Shown here: in pieces, positions 51,507-62,984 of the stretch
Numbering within the stretch: position 1 is the stretch's first letter
How the letters are laid out: each line of letters opens with the position of its first letter
NCBI GenBank assembly: GCA_013115145.1
Contig: JAAPAO010000144.1
Coordinates: forward strand, 1-63,285
Length of the DNA stretch: 63,285 nt
DNA from: Perkinsus chesapeaki
Lineage: Eukaryota; Perkinsozoa; Perkinsida; Perkinsidae
Direction: 5' to 3'
Translations under genes and position numbers: made by a program
The notes under the pieces: model-generated
What the model was told of the DNA's origin: nothing
Seen by the model: only the letters and a program-made list of their open reading frames with translations
The model's database searches: none

Positions 51507-53767
51507 ATGTCAAACATGCAAGATACGAACGAGGTTGACTATGAGCCATTCGATCCATCGGAATTGGTTCAAGCTGCTCAGCCCGATGCCGCTGATGTAA
51601 AAGCCAACAGCAATATTCCCCGTGCGAAGTTTATTGTAATACGGGAGGGATGACAGAGCGTATCTTTTGAAATCTGGGGTCAAATGCCACAAGATCCATC
51701 CGAGGTTAAATATGATTAAACTCTTCTGAGATCAAATGTGATAAGATCTCTATAAGGTCAAAAAGATAAGATTCCTCTGAGGTCAAAAAGTATAAGATTC
51801 TCCTGAGGTCAAAGGCGACAGGATTCCTCTCAGGTCAGAAGTGATGAGACGTTTCTCACTTCCTTTGTAACAAACTAAAACTTAGCCAATTGCCTCTGGT
51901 CTATTTTCACGTACTTGAAATAATACTTGTTTTTCTCTTGTACATTTTCACTTTGTCGTATTCAGGAGAACGTCGAGACATTCACCGGCAAGAGGGATCC
52001 CATGGCGATTCTGGGAGGCCTTAGGGAACTATTGAGCAAGTAGTGGTGGCATATGGGACAGACATATCGTATACAGTCTAAGATAGGAAATACACACGTA
52101 TATAGGGAAAGGGGCTGCCTCAGTGAGTATATGGTAATTGCAGCTTGTTGAGGTGTTAATGTCAATACAACTGATAAAAGCACTTGTACATTTCGGATGA
52201 GTAGGCAAGCAATGGAGTAACTATGAATGTGTAAAGGATTAGTTGATTGGCAATATTTTGCAAATTTATTTATCATTATGCGTCACGAATGACTAATAAT
52301 AATAAGTCGTATTGGTATGTATTAGTCCGTTATCAAAAACGTTCATTTGTATTCAGTATTTATATACATATGAGTAGATACCAGTACATGAACGAGCAGC
52401 TCATGTCACAACGCCGGTCGATTAAAAGGAAACTCCCTGATATTCAACAAGCTAAGGAGACGGTAACATATTTGAAGAAGCAAAAGGAGGGAGGAGTCGG
52501 AGAGTAGGAGGAAATACGGTATGAATAACTTGTATTGGATGTATTTAGGTATCGATGTCGATTTCCATTGACAGATAATGCTCATGCTAGTGCTAAGATA
52601 AACCCACAGGTGATAGAGGGGTAAAGGAATTATTGGGTGTTTACGGAGAGAGCGGTATGAAACATCGATAGGAGGAACGTAATTGATTACTATGTGGATT
52701 ACGACAAAAAGTGTGTGCGAAGATTCAACCATCACGTCGGCTATCGCTTAGCTTCCGGTTGCTTGGCAAACAGTGAGGTGTATGTATCTATCTGAGATAC
52801 ATACTTTAGATTGTGGTGATGCCCAATGGGGGCCTTTCGGGTACTTACACCTTGTTGTAAAATATGAATGGTGTTCGCCGGTCATTAAAGAGTTTGAATA
52901 TTGGAATCACTTAAAATCTGTCTACAAGGACTAGTGGAGAGGGTCGGCGATTAAGTCCCGATATTACTATTAATACTAATATAAGCTTGTTATTTATGCC
53001 TGATTAGTTATATATTATGATAGTATTTCCCTATTCTTCAATATCGTATTTATATCATAAATTTTATAAAGCAATTTACGTTCCCTGCATTGTTGGTAAA
53101 TCCATGAGTAAAGGGTCCTATTCACTATGGGAGTGATTCGTCTCTTTTCAGGAAGTGGATTCGGTGTGTTTATGGTTAGGAGCTAACATATTGTTGGAAT
53201 ACAAGTTGGACGAAGCAAGTACTAATAGGCTCAGTTGGTCTAGTGGATTGATTCTAGTTTTGTAATCATTTCACTCGGGTTCTATCCCGAGGAGAGGCAA
53301 GTTGAGCGTATATGTATAGTTGCAAAGTCGTGTTCGTGTACTACTTCTGTTGAAAACCAGAAACCACTTTCTGGTTTCTTCTTCGCCATGCTCTTCAACC
53401 ATTCGCTGTGGGGAATTGTCGTCAGTTCCAAAGGCAGTATATTATGCTGTAACTTTACGGGATTATTCGTCTCCAGAAAAATGTGTAATGCCGACATCGC
53501 GCTGCTTTCCAAAATGTGCATGATTTCTTCTTTAGCCGATTTATTGAATGAAAATGATGGGAGTGCTCGAAAGAGTCTATCCGATTTGGAACAGGGAATT
53601 GCGGTGATAAGAGATCAAATAACTACAACGGAGGTACTACTATTAGAGAGCCTGTGCTACTATATTTTCCGGGTTTACTCTGGATGCATTCTACTGAACT
53701 ACACGGTAGCCTTTTGTAGTACTATGCCACTCAATTTCAGGATGCTACGCTCAATAGCAGACGATAA
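51507..53767 (+). CDS. PFDN3: prefoldin subunit 3
   Basis: Seven exons (51507-51635, 51966-52039, 52378-52503, 52723-52777, 53152-53218, 53536-53633, 53741-53767) join in frame to 191 aa, the normal length. Prefoldin is the hexameric co-chaperone that hands actin and tubulin to CCT; subunit 3 is an alpha-type subunit. Visible: NIPRAKFIENVETFTG; the first coiled coil (YMNEQLMSQRRSIKRKLPDI); the hairpin strand segment EVDSVCLWLGANILLEYKLD (family CLWLGANVMLEYDIDEA); and the second coiled coil ending RDQITTTE. The last exon encodes only DATLNSRR. Intron 1 holds a degenerate tandem repeat. Intron 5 begins directly with a tRNA-like sequence. Confidence 0.94.
51690..51855. repeat. degenerate ~26-bp tandem repeat in prefoldin intron 1
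   Basis: Six or so imperfect units of the form AGGTCAAAAAGATAAGATTCCTCTG, diverged by substitutions and small indels, lie within the intron 51636-51965. Confidence 0.75.
53221..53300 (+). other. tRNA-like sequence starting at a 5' splice site
   Basis: Two bases into prefoldin intron 5 (53219 onward) the sequence reads TAGGCTCAGTTGGTCTAGTGG (53226-53246), a complete D-arm with A-box. An anticodon-stem-like TGATT...AATCA with an oversized loop follows, then CTCGGG-TTCTAT-CCCGAG, a T-arm with a 6-nt loop. The 5' acceptor strand is missing, having become the splice donor. It is probably a tRNA pseudogene or tRNA-derived element. Confidence 0.65.
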
Positions 53768-55298
53768 ATCATTGAAAAAAAGGAAATATTCTATCTCATT
53801 CGGGGTGCTCCATTGGAGGCATTACAGGGTATTTTTTGTCTCCCTTTAGAATGTGCTATCCAGAGCAACCCGTTGTCGAATGTATATCCGAAACTTTCGA
53901 AACTGCAAATCATTCACTAGCAAATTCGCAAGAACCGCATCTTGAATCGCCCCTTTCATATTTGATACTGATGGTAGATGATTCTTCAGAATTTCTAGGA
54001 GATCGATAAACGGATTAAATACGCATCACGCGTAATAGTGCGATTATTTCTCATGGAAGCTGCGTGCTGCTGCTCTCATTGGAGGCTTGGAAATGGTATC
54101 TTTAAGGTTAACATAGCGCGAGTTCACAATTACAATGTGAAACTTCGCAACGATCAACGTCAAGCTGCTGCGAATAAGACAGAGAACGCCTCGTAGAGGT
54201 GAGTTGAGGAAATGCAAGACGGGCTAAGATTGGCAAGATTTTCAGGCGGTAGTGGAAGAGATGAGCGTTTCTTCCTTCGTGTGGTTAGTAATATGTTGAG
54301 TTCTATAAGATGAGGCATTCTTTCGGACGGCCGATTTGGAAATGGCCCTTCGCTTGTTGTTGCATTCCTGGTCTTCCTCTCATGCACGTTGTTATCCTAA
54401 CTACGCTGGCGAATAGTCGGGGACGGTGTGGGTGCGCCCGCCGGTTGGTGATATTCTTCTGCCTGATTGGATGCGATCATAGTTGGGATACATAGGGGAG
54501 GAATATCTCACTTCAGTAATATGAATAGTGCAACAAATCGGTTAAGAATATCGCTGAAGATCTGGCTAAGGTTTGAGGTGATACGAAACGCTAGGCTGAA
54601 GCACTGAATCAGCGGCGCTGATTGGATACGGATTTTTTCCGAGTGAAATTGAATTCATTAAAAGGAAGCTGATTCGCGTAATAGTGTGAATGGCGGTATT
54701 GTAATATTCCTATACATCTCCCTTTACCACGAAATGTGTGGTCCTACTGCATTGTAGGTGTAACCTGTGTCTCAATCAGCTTTGTTGTAATGTCGAGTAA
54801 TGTATCAAATAATGGTATGTCAAGATGTGCTTGGGTGGGGAGGTATGTTGGTGCGGGGAGAGAGGAGTATATGGAGTAGTACAAGGGGATGGGTGGACGT
54901 ATGGGAGAGACGGTGGAGGATGCGGATATGGTATAGTCGTATAAATTATATGATGTTCTTTCCGAAGAGCGTTTCGGAAACCCTCGCAACAACGACTAGC
55001 AAAAAAGCCGAGAAATCGCGTTCATCGCGCGTTTTCGCTAGTCGACGATATCCTGCACTTTCGTAACTTCATATCAACCTCTACCTTCTCATAAGGGGAA
55101 CTCAAGAAAAGGAACCTGCACGAGAAGTATCCTCTATGCTTTACAATGTAAATCATGGAGGACACGACATGGATAAGTAATGTAAAGTTTACATTACTGC
55201 TAACCTTTTACTTTAACAATCATAGTCTCATTCCTATAAGCGGGCTCACGGTAGATATTTCCAAAACTGATAACTGGACGATCTGTCATGTGTTGTAG
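53768..55298. other. spacer before the glycosylase; its first exon is probably here
   Basis: No complete gene. A plausible N-terminal exon is 54951-55060, MMFFPKSVSETLATTTSKKA then a basic stretch, with a GTAACT donor. A following segment around 55100-55147 ends at a GTAAAT donor. I could not connect these to the first certain glycosylase exon in a unique way. Confidence 0.35.
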
Positions 55299-58200
55299 AT
55301 ATCACGATGAAGAGTGGGGAGTTCCAGTTGTATCGGATGACAGGCTTATGTTTGAAATGATATCACTGGAAGGGGCACAGGCGGGGTTGAGCTGGGCTAC
55401 AGTATTGGCTAAACGAAGGGGATATGAAGAGTAGTATGAGGAATAGAGGGCTAGTACGTTAAGTAGAAAATTGTTCATCGATTTTTCTCTACACTGACAT
55501 GTATGGAACTGATTTTCGGCCTACTGCCGCGTTGACTAGTCTGATGCTAGTAGGACGGGTAGACCTATTTTAGTAGGACATAGGAGGGAGAAGGAGACTA
55601 GTAGTCTCCTAATGCATTTGCAATAAAGTAGCATCCCTCTGACACAATTCCAGAAACTGTTCATTGAACGATCCATGTATTTTATCTGCTCAGAGCATTC
55701 GATGATTTCCAGATTGATGTATTGGTGCGGCGATTGAACGAGGCTTCGTCGACTGAAGAACTCATTGATGAGGTGATGAAAGGGAACTATGATATTGTGC
55801 GCAGCCGAAGGAAAATTGGGAGTATATTCGGTAATGCGGCGGCAGCTAAAAAGATTCAAGAGGAGTAATAAGGAGCTACTGTTTTCATCTGGCACAGTGT
55901 TAAATTGAATCCCAATTCATATTGAAGTTCAATAATGGCATTCCGTTAAGTATGACTCCCACTGCATGGAGGGTTTTAGTGCGTTAGAAATATCTGACCC
56001 TTCATAAGTCTTTACTGAGGTTACCTCGGCGAGGTAGAATGAGACTGTGGATGGCCGTGACACCAAGCGGGATATCACCGATAGCCAACTTGGAAATCCC
56101 GATTTGGGGTGGATTATCCACCGTGGATAGCCATTTCTCTCGTGGTTCTTGATTGCCCGTGACTATGAGTGGCAGGCCCAGGTGGATAGTGGCGCGCCCT
56201 TGTCGCACGCGGTGGCACAACACCCCTCATCTAGATTCCGCCGCCTGTATGTCCAGTGCCTATGCAAGCGTCCCTCTCTCTTGACATCCCTAAGCAGCGG
56301 GGACTTCCTCCTCCCCGCTCGGGAATTTACCCAGCCTTCTAGCAGGAGTTTACTGCAACGATGGCTGCAGACAACTTTGGTTAGTCCCTCGATGGGTTAT
56401 CAGTGTGAATATCAATAAAATGGCAGCCTCAAGCGCTATGCGTTCACTTGGGATGGTGCATGGATGTTGAGGACTACTCAATGAGGGGTTTATGAGAAAA
56501 CCTCAACATCGTTGCTCCTGGCCTTCGCTTGTCGGCTCAACCGATTCGGTTGAAGCTTTTATCTGGCTCCTGACCTTGAGTGTCACCGACGTGGCCTATG
56601 CTGCTGGTAGCACCCTTCTCGGTCAGTCAACTGGCTCCTCCTTGACTCGGAAACGGCAAAAGAAGCTAGTTCACGCGCCACGGGGCTTTGTACTTGACAC
56701 GAGACTGGTACACTGCCGAACTCGGCTCGATGTACCGTGCCCCTGCCCGGAATTGTCGCTCAATCACATTCAGGGCTGCGCTTCGTCACCGTCATGCTGC
56801 TACTCCTGGTCCAGGAGTCCTGGAGTGGCACTCCGTGATCTGGCGAACATCTGACATTGAAATTTACCTAGTGAGCCAGCTCTTGTTGGCTGACATAGGA
56901 ATTCATTTACAGCCAGGTGGCTAATATTGGAATTCATCCAGAGGAACAGATATCACGTGGCGTTAAGTTCACCGTGGTCTGACTACGTACCGCGAAAAGT
57001 TTCACTTGTCGGTCAAGGAAGAGGTATCACACACCACGACCTGTTCGTAAAAAACCGAATAGCCCGAATACTTCCAGCATCCTCTAAAGTCTCGCCGCCT
57101 ACAACAACGACTTGGTGGTCCTTGTGACATCGGTCACGCCTGACCCTCACCCTTATAACCGCTTTGCGGCATCAGGGTGGGGGGGCAGCTGGCCGGCCTC
57201 GCCGCTACGCGACATTTCCTTCGGCCACCTTGCCTCACAGCTTTCGATGAAACTCGATTGGTAGGCTACAGTAGACAGGTCGCACATTGTCGCTACGACC
57301 AGATATGTTACTCACCGAAGAGACTACTTGTCAAAAACGTTTTAGTACTGAGGGATACTACTATATATACTTATATAGTCCCTCAGGCATAGTTGTCAAA
57401 ACATATGTCAATATCATTGCCAGCACAGATTCAGAATTTATCTACGAGCGGAAAACTTCTTTTTCAACTTGAAAAAAGTCTTTGTATCAGATACGGCAGT
57501 TTGTGTGATTATCTGTGGCATTTCACCAATAACACTCAGGTAGTAGGTTCGTGAGACATAATACAAGCTTTGTAAAATCGCTTACACTGAAGGGTATGAT
57601 GGCCTGGCTGTGGAAAGTGTTCTTTCTGGGGAACATTTCTGTGTAATTTCTATATTTCTGAACATTTCTGCGTAATTTCTATATTTCTGAACATTTCTGT
57701 GGAACTCTATTTTTCTGAACATTTCTGTGGAACTCTATATTTCTGAACATTTCTGTGGAACTCTATATTTCTGAACATTTCTGTGGAATTCTATATTTCG
57801 GATCATTTCTGTTGGATTTCTATATTTCTGAGCATTTCTGGTATTTCCGTGGGAAATCTGCTGCAGTTAATGGTTGATTTATAGTACATCTGGTGTCAGA
57901 TATTAAACAAATGGGAGGCTATTGATGATATCCCATCCAATACAGATCTCTCAACGAACATAGCAAAAGATATGAAGCAGAGAGGGTTCAAGTAAGACAA
58001 GAGAGAACCTCTGCGCATGTCTGCAATACGAGCAATGAGGGAGATACTCCATTCCTTCCGACTCGGAAGGCTACTCACTATTCGGAAGTTTCGAGTAGCT
58101 CTGAGTTATTTCGGTTAGGATGCTTTCGGAGCTGAAATGGTTTGGATTATACCAGGTCTCATGTATTACATTCCGCTGTGACAGCTCCAGAATTAGTCTA

Positions 58201-58387
58201 ACTCTAAGTTCCTATTCGAGTAACCTTTACCTTCAGAATGGTCGGGCCCACGACGGTCTACTCGTTACTACAGGCAGTTGGTGTGGTGAACGATCATTTA
58301 GTGAGTTGTTTTCGGTATGGGGCATGCGTTAGGGAAATGCAAGATCGCAAGATTCCTCCTATGAAGAAACGAAAGAAAAGGGTTTAA
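55299..58387 (+). CDS. tag: DNA-3-methyladenine glycosylase I (N-terminus not resolved)
   Basis: Five consecutive exons join in frame: 55299-55430, 55694-55864, 57491-57539, 57900-57991 and 58237-58387. They follow E. coli Tag in order. YHDEEWGVPVVSDDRLMFEM has the zinc His and substrate-proximal Glu. Then come ISLEGAQAGLSWATVLAKRR, RSRRKIGSIFGNAAAA, YGSLCDYLWHFTN, STNIAKDMKQRGFKMVGPTT and VYSLLQAVGVVNDHLVSC (the zinc His and Cys). It excises 3-methyladenine from alkylated DNA. The C-terminus ends in a basic tail (KKRKKRV) that could be a nuclear signal. Introns are 263, 1626, 360 and 245 nt. The N-terminal exon with the first zinc Cys is missing from my model. Confidence 0.92.
55865..57490. 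other. 1.6-kb intron of the glycosylase with a GC-rich interior
   Basis: The interval about 56.1-57.25 kb is richer in GC than the exons around it. It has long plus-strand ORFs in several frames (56149-56418, 56492-56854, 56688-56924) but no intact protein. This looks like a decayed inserted element; no transposase, reverse transcriptase or terminal repeat is recognised. Confidence 0.4.
57620..57850. repeat. 28-bp minisatellite in a glycosylase intron
   Basis: About eight copies of a unit like TCTGAACATTTCTGTGGAAC + TCTATATT lie within the intron 57540-57899. Copies near the ends are more diverged. Confidence 0.88.
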
Positions 58388-59307
58388 TTCAGCTCAACGT
58401 GTCTTGAGTTGGCGGACGCATAAGGCGGATGTGTGCAGTCGGATCTTCGACGTACTTAGGTTAATTTTTGATATGTCCGATTTGTGAAGGGGGTGTAGCA
58501 GTTTTAAAATGCTGTATGATCATCACCATCATCATGTAGGAGGGGAAGCTGATAGGTATGTTTAGGGGGATGTGGGTGGTATCGTTACGCATTATAAAGA
58601 TGTTGGTCTCAGTCGTTGTTAGATATCGGACATCGTTACGCACTGTAAAGATTTTGGTTTCAGCAGTACTACTTTTTAAGGCACTTCAAGCTCCACTCTT
58701 TCAAGCATCATGCGCCCAGACGGAAATGGAGACATCAGCGGTGAGGGAGTATCTTAGGTTGCAGAATGCAAGATACGAAATAACTCGGGCATCAGGACAT
58801 TTGGTACCACTTCCCGTGTAGAGTTGGCAGGGATGGCGGAGAGGATGGCGCGCTACGCCCAACTAGCAGAAGCAGAGGTAAGAAGATACCTCGCGCTACC
58901 TATTTTTTTCCGAAACTAAGACCTGTGTTAAGCGTAGCCGAACGCGCCATGTGCGCCCAGTAGGAACTATAAACGGGTTACAACTATGAATGTGAGAAGT
59001 GTTTCATTTTCATCTTGCCACATATCTTTGCTATCAAGCTTTGATATGAATTTGACCATAAATGGCTACCTTCTGGAGCATTTGAGAGTTCTCAACTTCT
59101 GAGTTGATTTATTTCCTGATCAAAGCGTTGAGCGATCGGCTCGGCCTTTATAGATTGTTATTTTGCTCTAGGACTTCTCGGAGTTCCGTGGCGCGTGGAA
59201 ATAGTTTATGATACTTCTCAGGCAGCAAAGAGAGCTATGTTGCTGGGCTTTCCGGGTGGAGGATGGTAATTTCGTGGCGCAGTGACGGTCTTATTTGGCT
59301 TCAAGGT

Positions 59308-62300
59308 ACCCCAATCCCATCACTGGTCCAAGTTCACCATTTGACGATCCCAGCATATTGCGAGCGTTGCCTGGTGGGAGTCCGGTATACCCGTATGGTG
59401 GACCGAAGGTGAGATTAATAATGCGCCCCCTGGGAATCGAACCTGCGGTCTATCGCTTACTAGACTGGTAAACTGAGTATCATGTACAATTGGTATCATA
59501 ACAAATTCGTTGCTCATTTTCCGATATCTTTCAGCTTCATCCCGAGTACGACTTCGCCGTTGGTATGCCGCCAGTGTTGCCGCCGTTATGGGCATCTAGT
59601 ATAGGTGATGCTGCCCTCTTGGCTATCAGTTCCAGCATGGCGAAAATGCGATGCAGAGGAAATTGTGGGCATGCGAGGGCGTTCATATAGATAGAAAGTG
59701 TTGTATAAGCTGTGTCACGCGCCACGAAATTACCATGAAATATTTGTCTCCTGTGTGGTGTTGGTGCGGATTGAGTTGCACGCGTGCGCATCGATTTGTT
59801 TGAGTTAGCGTCGATGCAGTGGTCATAAGGAGCATCAAATAGGGCTAGTCTGTCTTGAATGCTTTTACTACCACCAACTACTTCACAGCCGTCCCGGCGC
59901 CGATGCCAGAGGCGTCACGGCGTCACAGAGCTGATGCGAAGGGCGGAGACGATATCTATGCGGTGGGAGACAGAAAGCAGTTTTAGAAGAATAGAAAGGC
60001 AATTGGATGTTATCGAAGGACTCGTGGAAGAGAGAGCGAAAAACGTCACGCGCAACGAAATTGAAGAGAGGGAGCTGGAGAGCAGTAGTTTGTTCTTGAG
60101 GCCGTGGATGAACGTTAAGAAACCGCAAGAGAGAGCAAGACTGCAAGATTTGCCATTGAGAACCCGACCTAGATACCGCGGATGATGATTCAGCAGCTGG
60201 TGTGAGATTCACATGATTGTCGGCTGTACACGAGCTTTGCTCAGCGCCACAAAATTGTTGGGTTAAGTGAAAACCTGGTACCATTTAACCGGGTTTCGGG
60301 TTTCCGGGGAAGGGTCCAATAATCTTTTGACAGCTTATTTGCTCGGCGTTGTGCTGTTGATGAATCCTAGTGGTTTCCATCCGATTGGCTTCGCTGCACA
60401 ATCGGGGGGACAGGATGAAAACAATAGGACTAGTTCGCAGCAACAGCCTGCTGCTGCTCCACAATGGCAATATTTTCCCGCGCGCCATCAAAATCATCCG
60501 GGGAACGTAAGCCGCGGGGGAGGCCACTATCACCAATACCAGCTTGGTCAGCCGAGCCACCTCTTTTTTGGGTGCTGGAAAAAATATCGAGAATTTTTTC
60601 TTGCACATGTAAATGATCACGTGGATACACTTCAGCACCTATGATGATATTTCTTAACTTCATGAAATCGAGAAACTTGAAATTTTTTGGTGGAAACTTG
60701 CTAGCAGTGTGGGAATATCTGTTCGGCTTCCTCAACCGATGGGTATGACTTGTGAGCTGGATTTCCTTACCGTTATACCGTTATACGGGACTTATGGTCA
60801 AAAAGCGTGTTTTCGGCTGTTCGGTATTTTCCATATTTTCCTAAAATTTTTCTCAAGCTCGACTACAGATGTAGCCAGCCACGTGCGCATTTTCCCATAC
60901 TGCTTGCTAAACTGTGGTATCTTCAAATAAGATGAAGATTTGCTCGACTCATTGGAAAGTTGGATTCGGAGTTCACCGTGATAACTGTCGGCTTTTCTTC
61001 GTCGCGGAATGGCTCTCGAGATTCCTCCCGATTGGCTTACGAAACTCCGATCTGATTCCAGTCTATCTGGATTTAACATTCTCCCTCAAGACATGAGCTT
61101 CACCAGGCTGCTGCACTATTTTCATTTCGTTTAGGTCCAGGCCCCACCGCAGGTAACTTACGTACGATCTACTACCTCTTGCACACAGTACGGGGAGGAG
61201 GGAGGGGTTCATGTGCGTCGCTCCGCTAAGATTTTGTGGATTTTTAGATACTCTAGTGCGCCGATAGGACACCATAATCCTACCGAGGAACAGAAACAGA
61301 ATATGTTCCGAGGGCAGAATTTGGGGGCGATGATGCCTCCTACTAATCCAGCTCTAGGAGGGGGATCAGTCTCTCAGCCATTACAGCCTCAGTATCACCA
61401 AGGTGGATATAGTGCATATGGACAAGGGGTAAGACTTGCCATCCAAAGGTCGTTGGTTCGATCCAGCGGTAGCATAGAGGCACTGGGGAGGTCTCTTATT
61501 CGGTTTCCCGTCTCTATTAAGTCTTCCCAGGCTGGCTCGAACGAAATAAGCTTGGTAGAACTGGTAACTGACTTCTGGGAACTCCGCAAAGCTTTCTGAA
61601 GGAACGATAGATGTTCGGAAATCGTTTCCGATTTGCCATTTTTCCACGCAGCTTGAACTGCGGGTTTCTGATCGTCTAACTAAGCTCATCGAAAGTGTTC
61701 GTATGAAATCAATGCTGAGAGGCCCGCCGGAATTTCGTAAATTTTTTTTAATTTTCTTCTCTACCGTGGTAAAGATAACCCCATATATTTTGCCACGGTT
61801 CTCTGCGTTTCTTAGGCGCCCGTCGAGCGTGTTGTAGTGCCGCAGAGATTCTATACCGGCAGCGGCGGTGGCGTCCGTACAGATATGAATTACACTTCTG
61901 GACAACATTATCCGACGCCAAGAGGAGGGGTGCGCATCCTCCTTCATACCGCTCCTTCCTCTAATCCTTATCAGGTTGCATCCCGTGTTCGACGATATCC
62001 TAGTGAAAGCGTGGCGTCTTCGTCATCTTCAGTAGCGGTGTCAGCCACTGGCACTGTACGATCGCACGAGCCAGTTTCGGCCGTGTACGGAGCGTATCGG
62101 CAGTACGATGCAAGCAGGTGGGATTCCTGAGATGGAGAATGTTACTCTTCGAGTTGGAATTTTTTGACGAGAACTTGTTCCAGCGCGGCTGGACCAGCTG
62201 GGGTGGGGAAACTATTTTGGGTTCGAGAATCTGTGATAAGACTTCATAGGTTCAAGCTACGTGCGCGTTAGTTCGGGTGAAGCTAAGATACTTATGCGTA

Positions 62301-62952
62301 TGTTTTGCACGGGTGAAGCTAAGATCCTTATGCGTATGTTTTGCACGGGTGAAGCTAAGATACTTATGCGTATGTTTTGCACGGGTCAAGCTAAGATCCT
62401 CATGCGTATGTTTTGCACGGGTGAAGCTAAGATCCTTATGCGTATGTTTTGCACGGGTGAAGCTAAGATCCTCATGCGTTAGTTTTGCATGGGTGAAGTG
62501 AAGCTAGTTAGGCCCCGATTCTACAAGCAAAACGACTTCATTTTTTTCTGTTTTAGCGGTAACTCATTCACTTACGGCAATCAGGCTACGACGACATTCA
62601 AAGCTACTACAGGGTCGATGCGTAAGCTGGAGGTCGTGGGTTCGATCCCGGCACATGTCATTTAATGTCAGGAAGCAGCGCTGTTATATTACTGATGGGA
62701 GCGTACAGTGAAGAGCTTTGCATCAGCGCGAAGCAGGCCATTCTCATGGTTCCAGGAGTCCTGGCTGTGACGACTCAGCAGGTGCGTTGAGGAAATGCAA
62801 GATTGCAAGATTGCAAGATTTGTCATCACTTTGATTGATAGGTTACGTGGGCGCGGAAACAGAAAGCTTATGCGACGGTATCGTTGGTAAGGGGGCTTAA
62901 TTCAGCAATGCAAAGCGCATTGTTGCGGTCGTTGGAGGAAGCGGGGATACAG
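59308..62952 (+). CDS. low-complexity protein gene, runs on beyond the window (partial)
   Basis: Exons with matching phases: one ending at 59408 (PITGPSSPFDDPS, PGGSPVYPYGGPK), 59535-59604 (LHPEYDFAVGMPPVLPPLWA), a Pro/Ala/basic segment near 59890, a Gln/Asn/His-rich exon near 60365-60560, one ending at 61428 (GGGSVSQPLQPQYHQGGYSA), 61816-62117 (Gly/Ser/Tyr-rich), 62557-62621, 62672-62781 and one to 62952. The last two turn into ordinary helical sequence (AVILLMGAYSEELCISAKQA and AMQSALLRSLEEAGIQ). Early exons suit a disordered nuclear or RNA-binding protein. No domain is named. Three of its introns contain a tRNA T-arm. Start and middle exons are approximate. Confidence 0.5.
59420..59462 (-). 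other. tRNA T-arm-like sequence in an intron
   Basis: The minus strand reads AAGCGATAGACCGCAGGTTC, then GATTCCCAGGGGGCGC. This has a variable-loop-like part, a B-box GGTTCGATTCC and an acceptor-like 3' part. It lies antisense in the 126-nt intron 59409-59534, close to the 5' splice site. Confidence 0.55.
61429..61475 (+). other. tRNA 3'-part at a 5' splice site
   Basis: The intron begins GTAAGACTTGCCATCCAAAGGTCGTTGG-TTCGAT-CCAGCGGTAGCA. This is an anticodon-stem-like lead, AGGTC variable loop, and a T-arm paired over six bases with a 6-nt loop. Sense orientation in the intron 61429-61815. Confidence 0.6.
62273..62505. repeat. 36-bp minisatellite in an intron
   Basis: About six near-identical units of GAAGCTAAGATCCTTATGCG + TATGTTTTGCACGGGT lie in the intron 62118-62556. 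The 36-bp period is a multiple of three, so spurious repetitive ORFs run through it in two frames. Confidence 0.93.
62622..62671 (+). other. 50-nt intron containing a tRNA T-arm/B-box
   Basis: The intron starts GTAAGCTGG and ends TTTAATGTCAG. Removing it joins KATTGSM to RSSAVILLMG in frame. Its middle reads GGAGGTCGTGGGTTCGATCC, then CGGCACATGTCA: variable loop, B-box and acceptor-like end in sense orientation, with an imperfect T-stem. Confidence 0.75.
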
Positions 62953-62984
62953 GTGAGGTGGAATTGTTTCGCAGAATGGTTACT

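Noticed and set aside
62261-62501. Two overlapping repetitive ORFs that could be read as short repeat proteins
   Set aside because: They arise only because the 36-bp minisatellite has a period divisible by three. The stretch lies between two exons in matching phase and has no start context.
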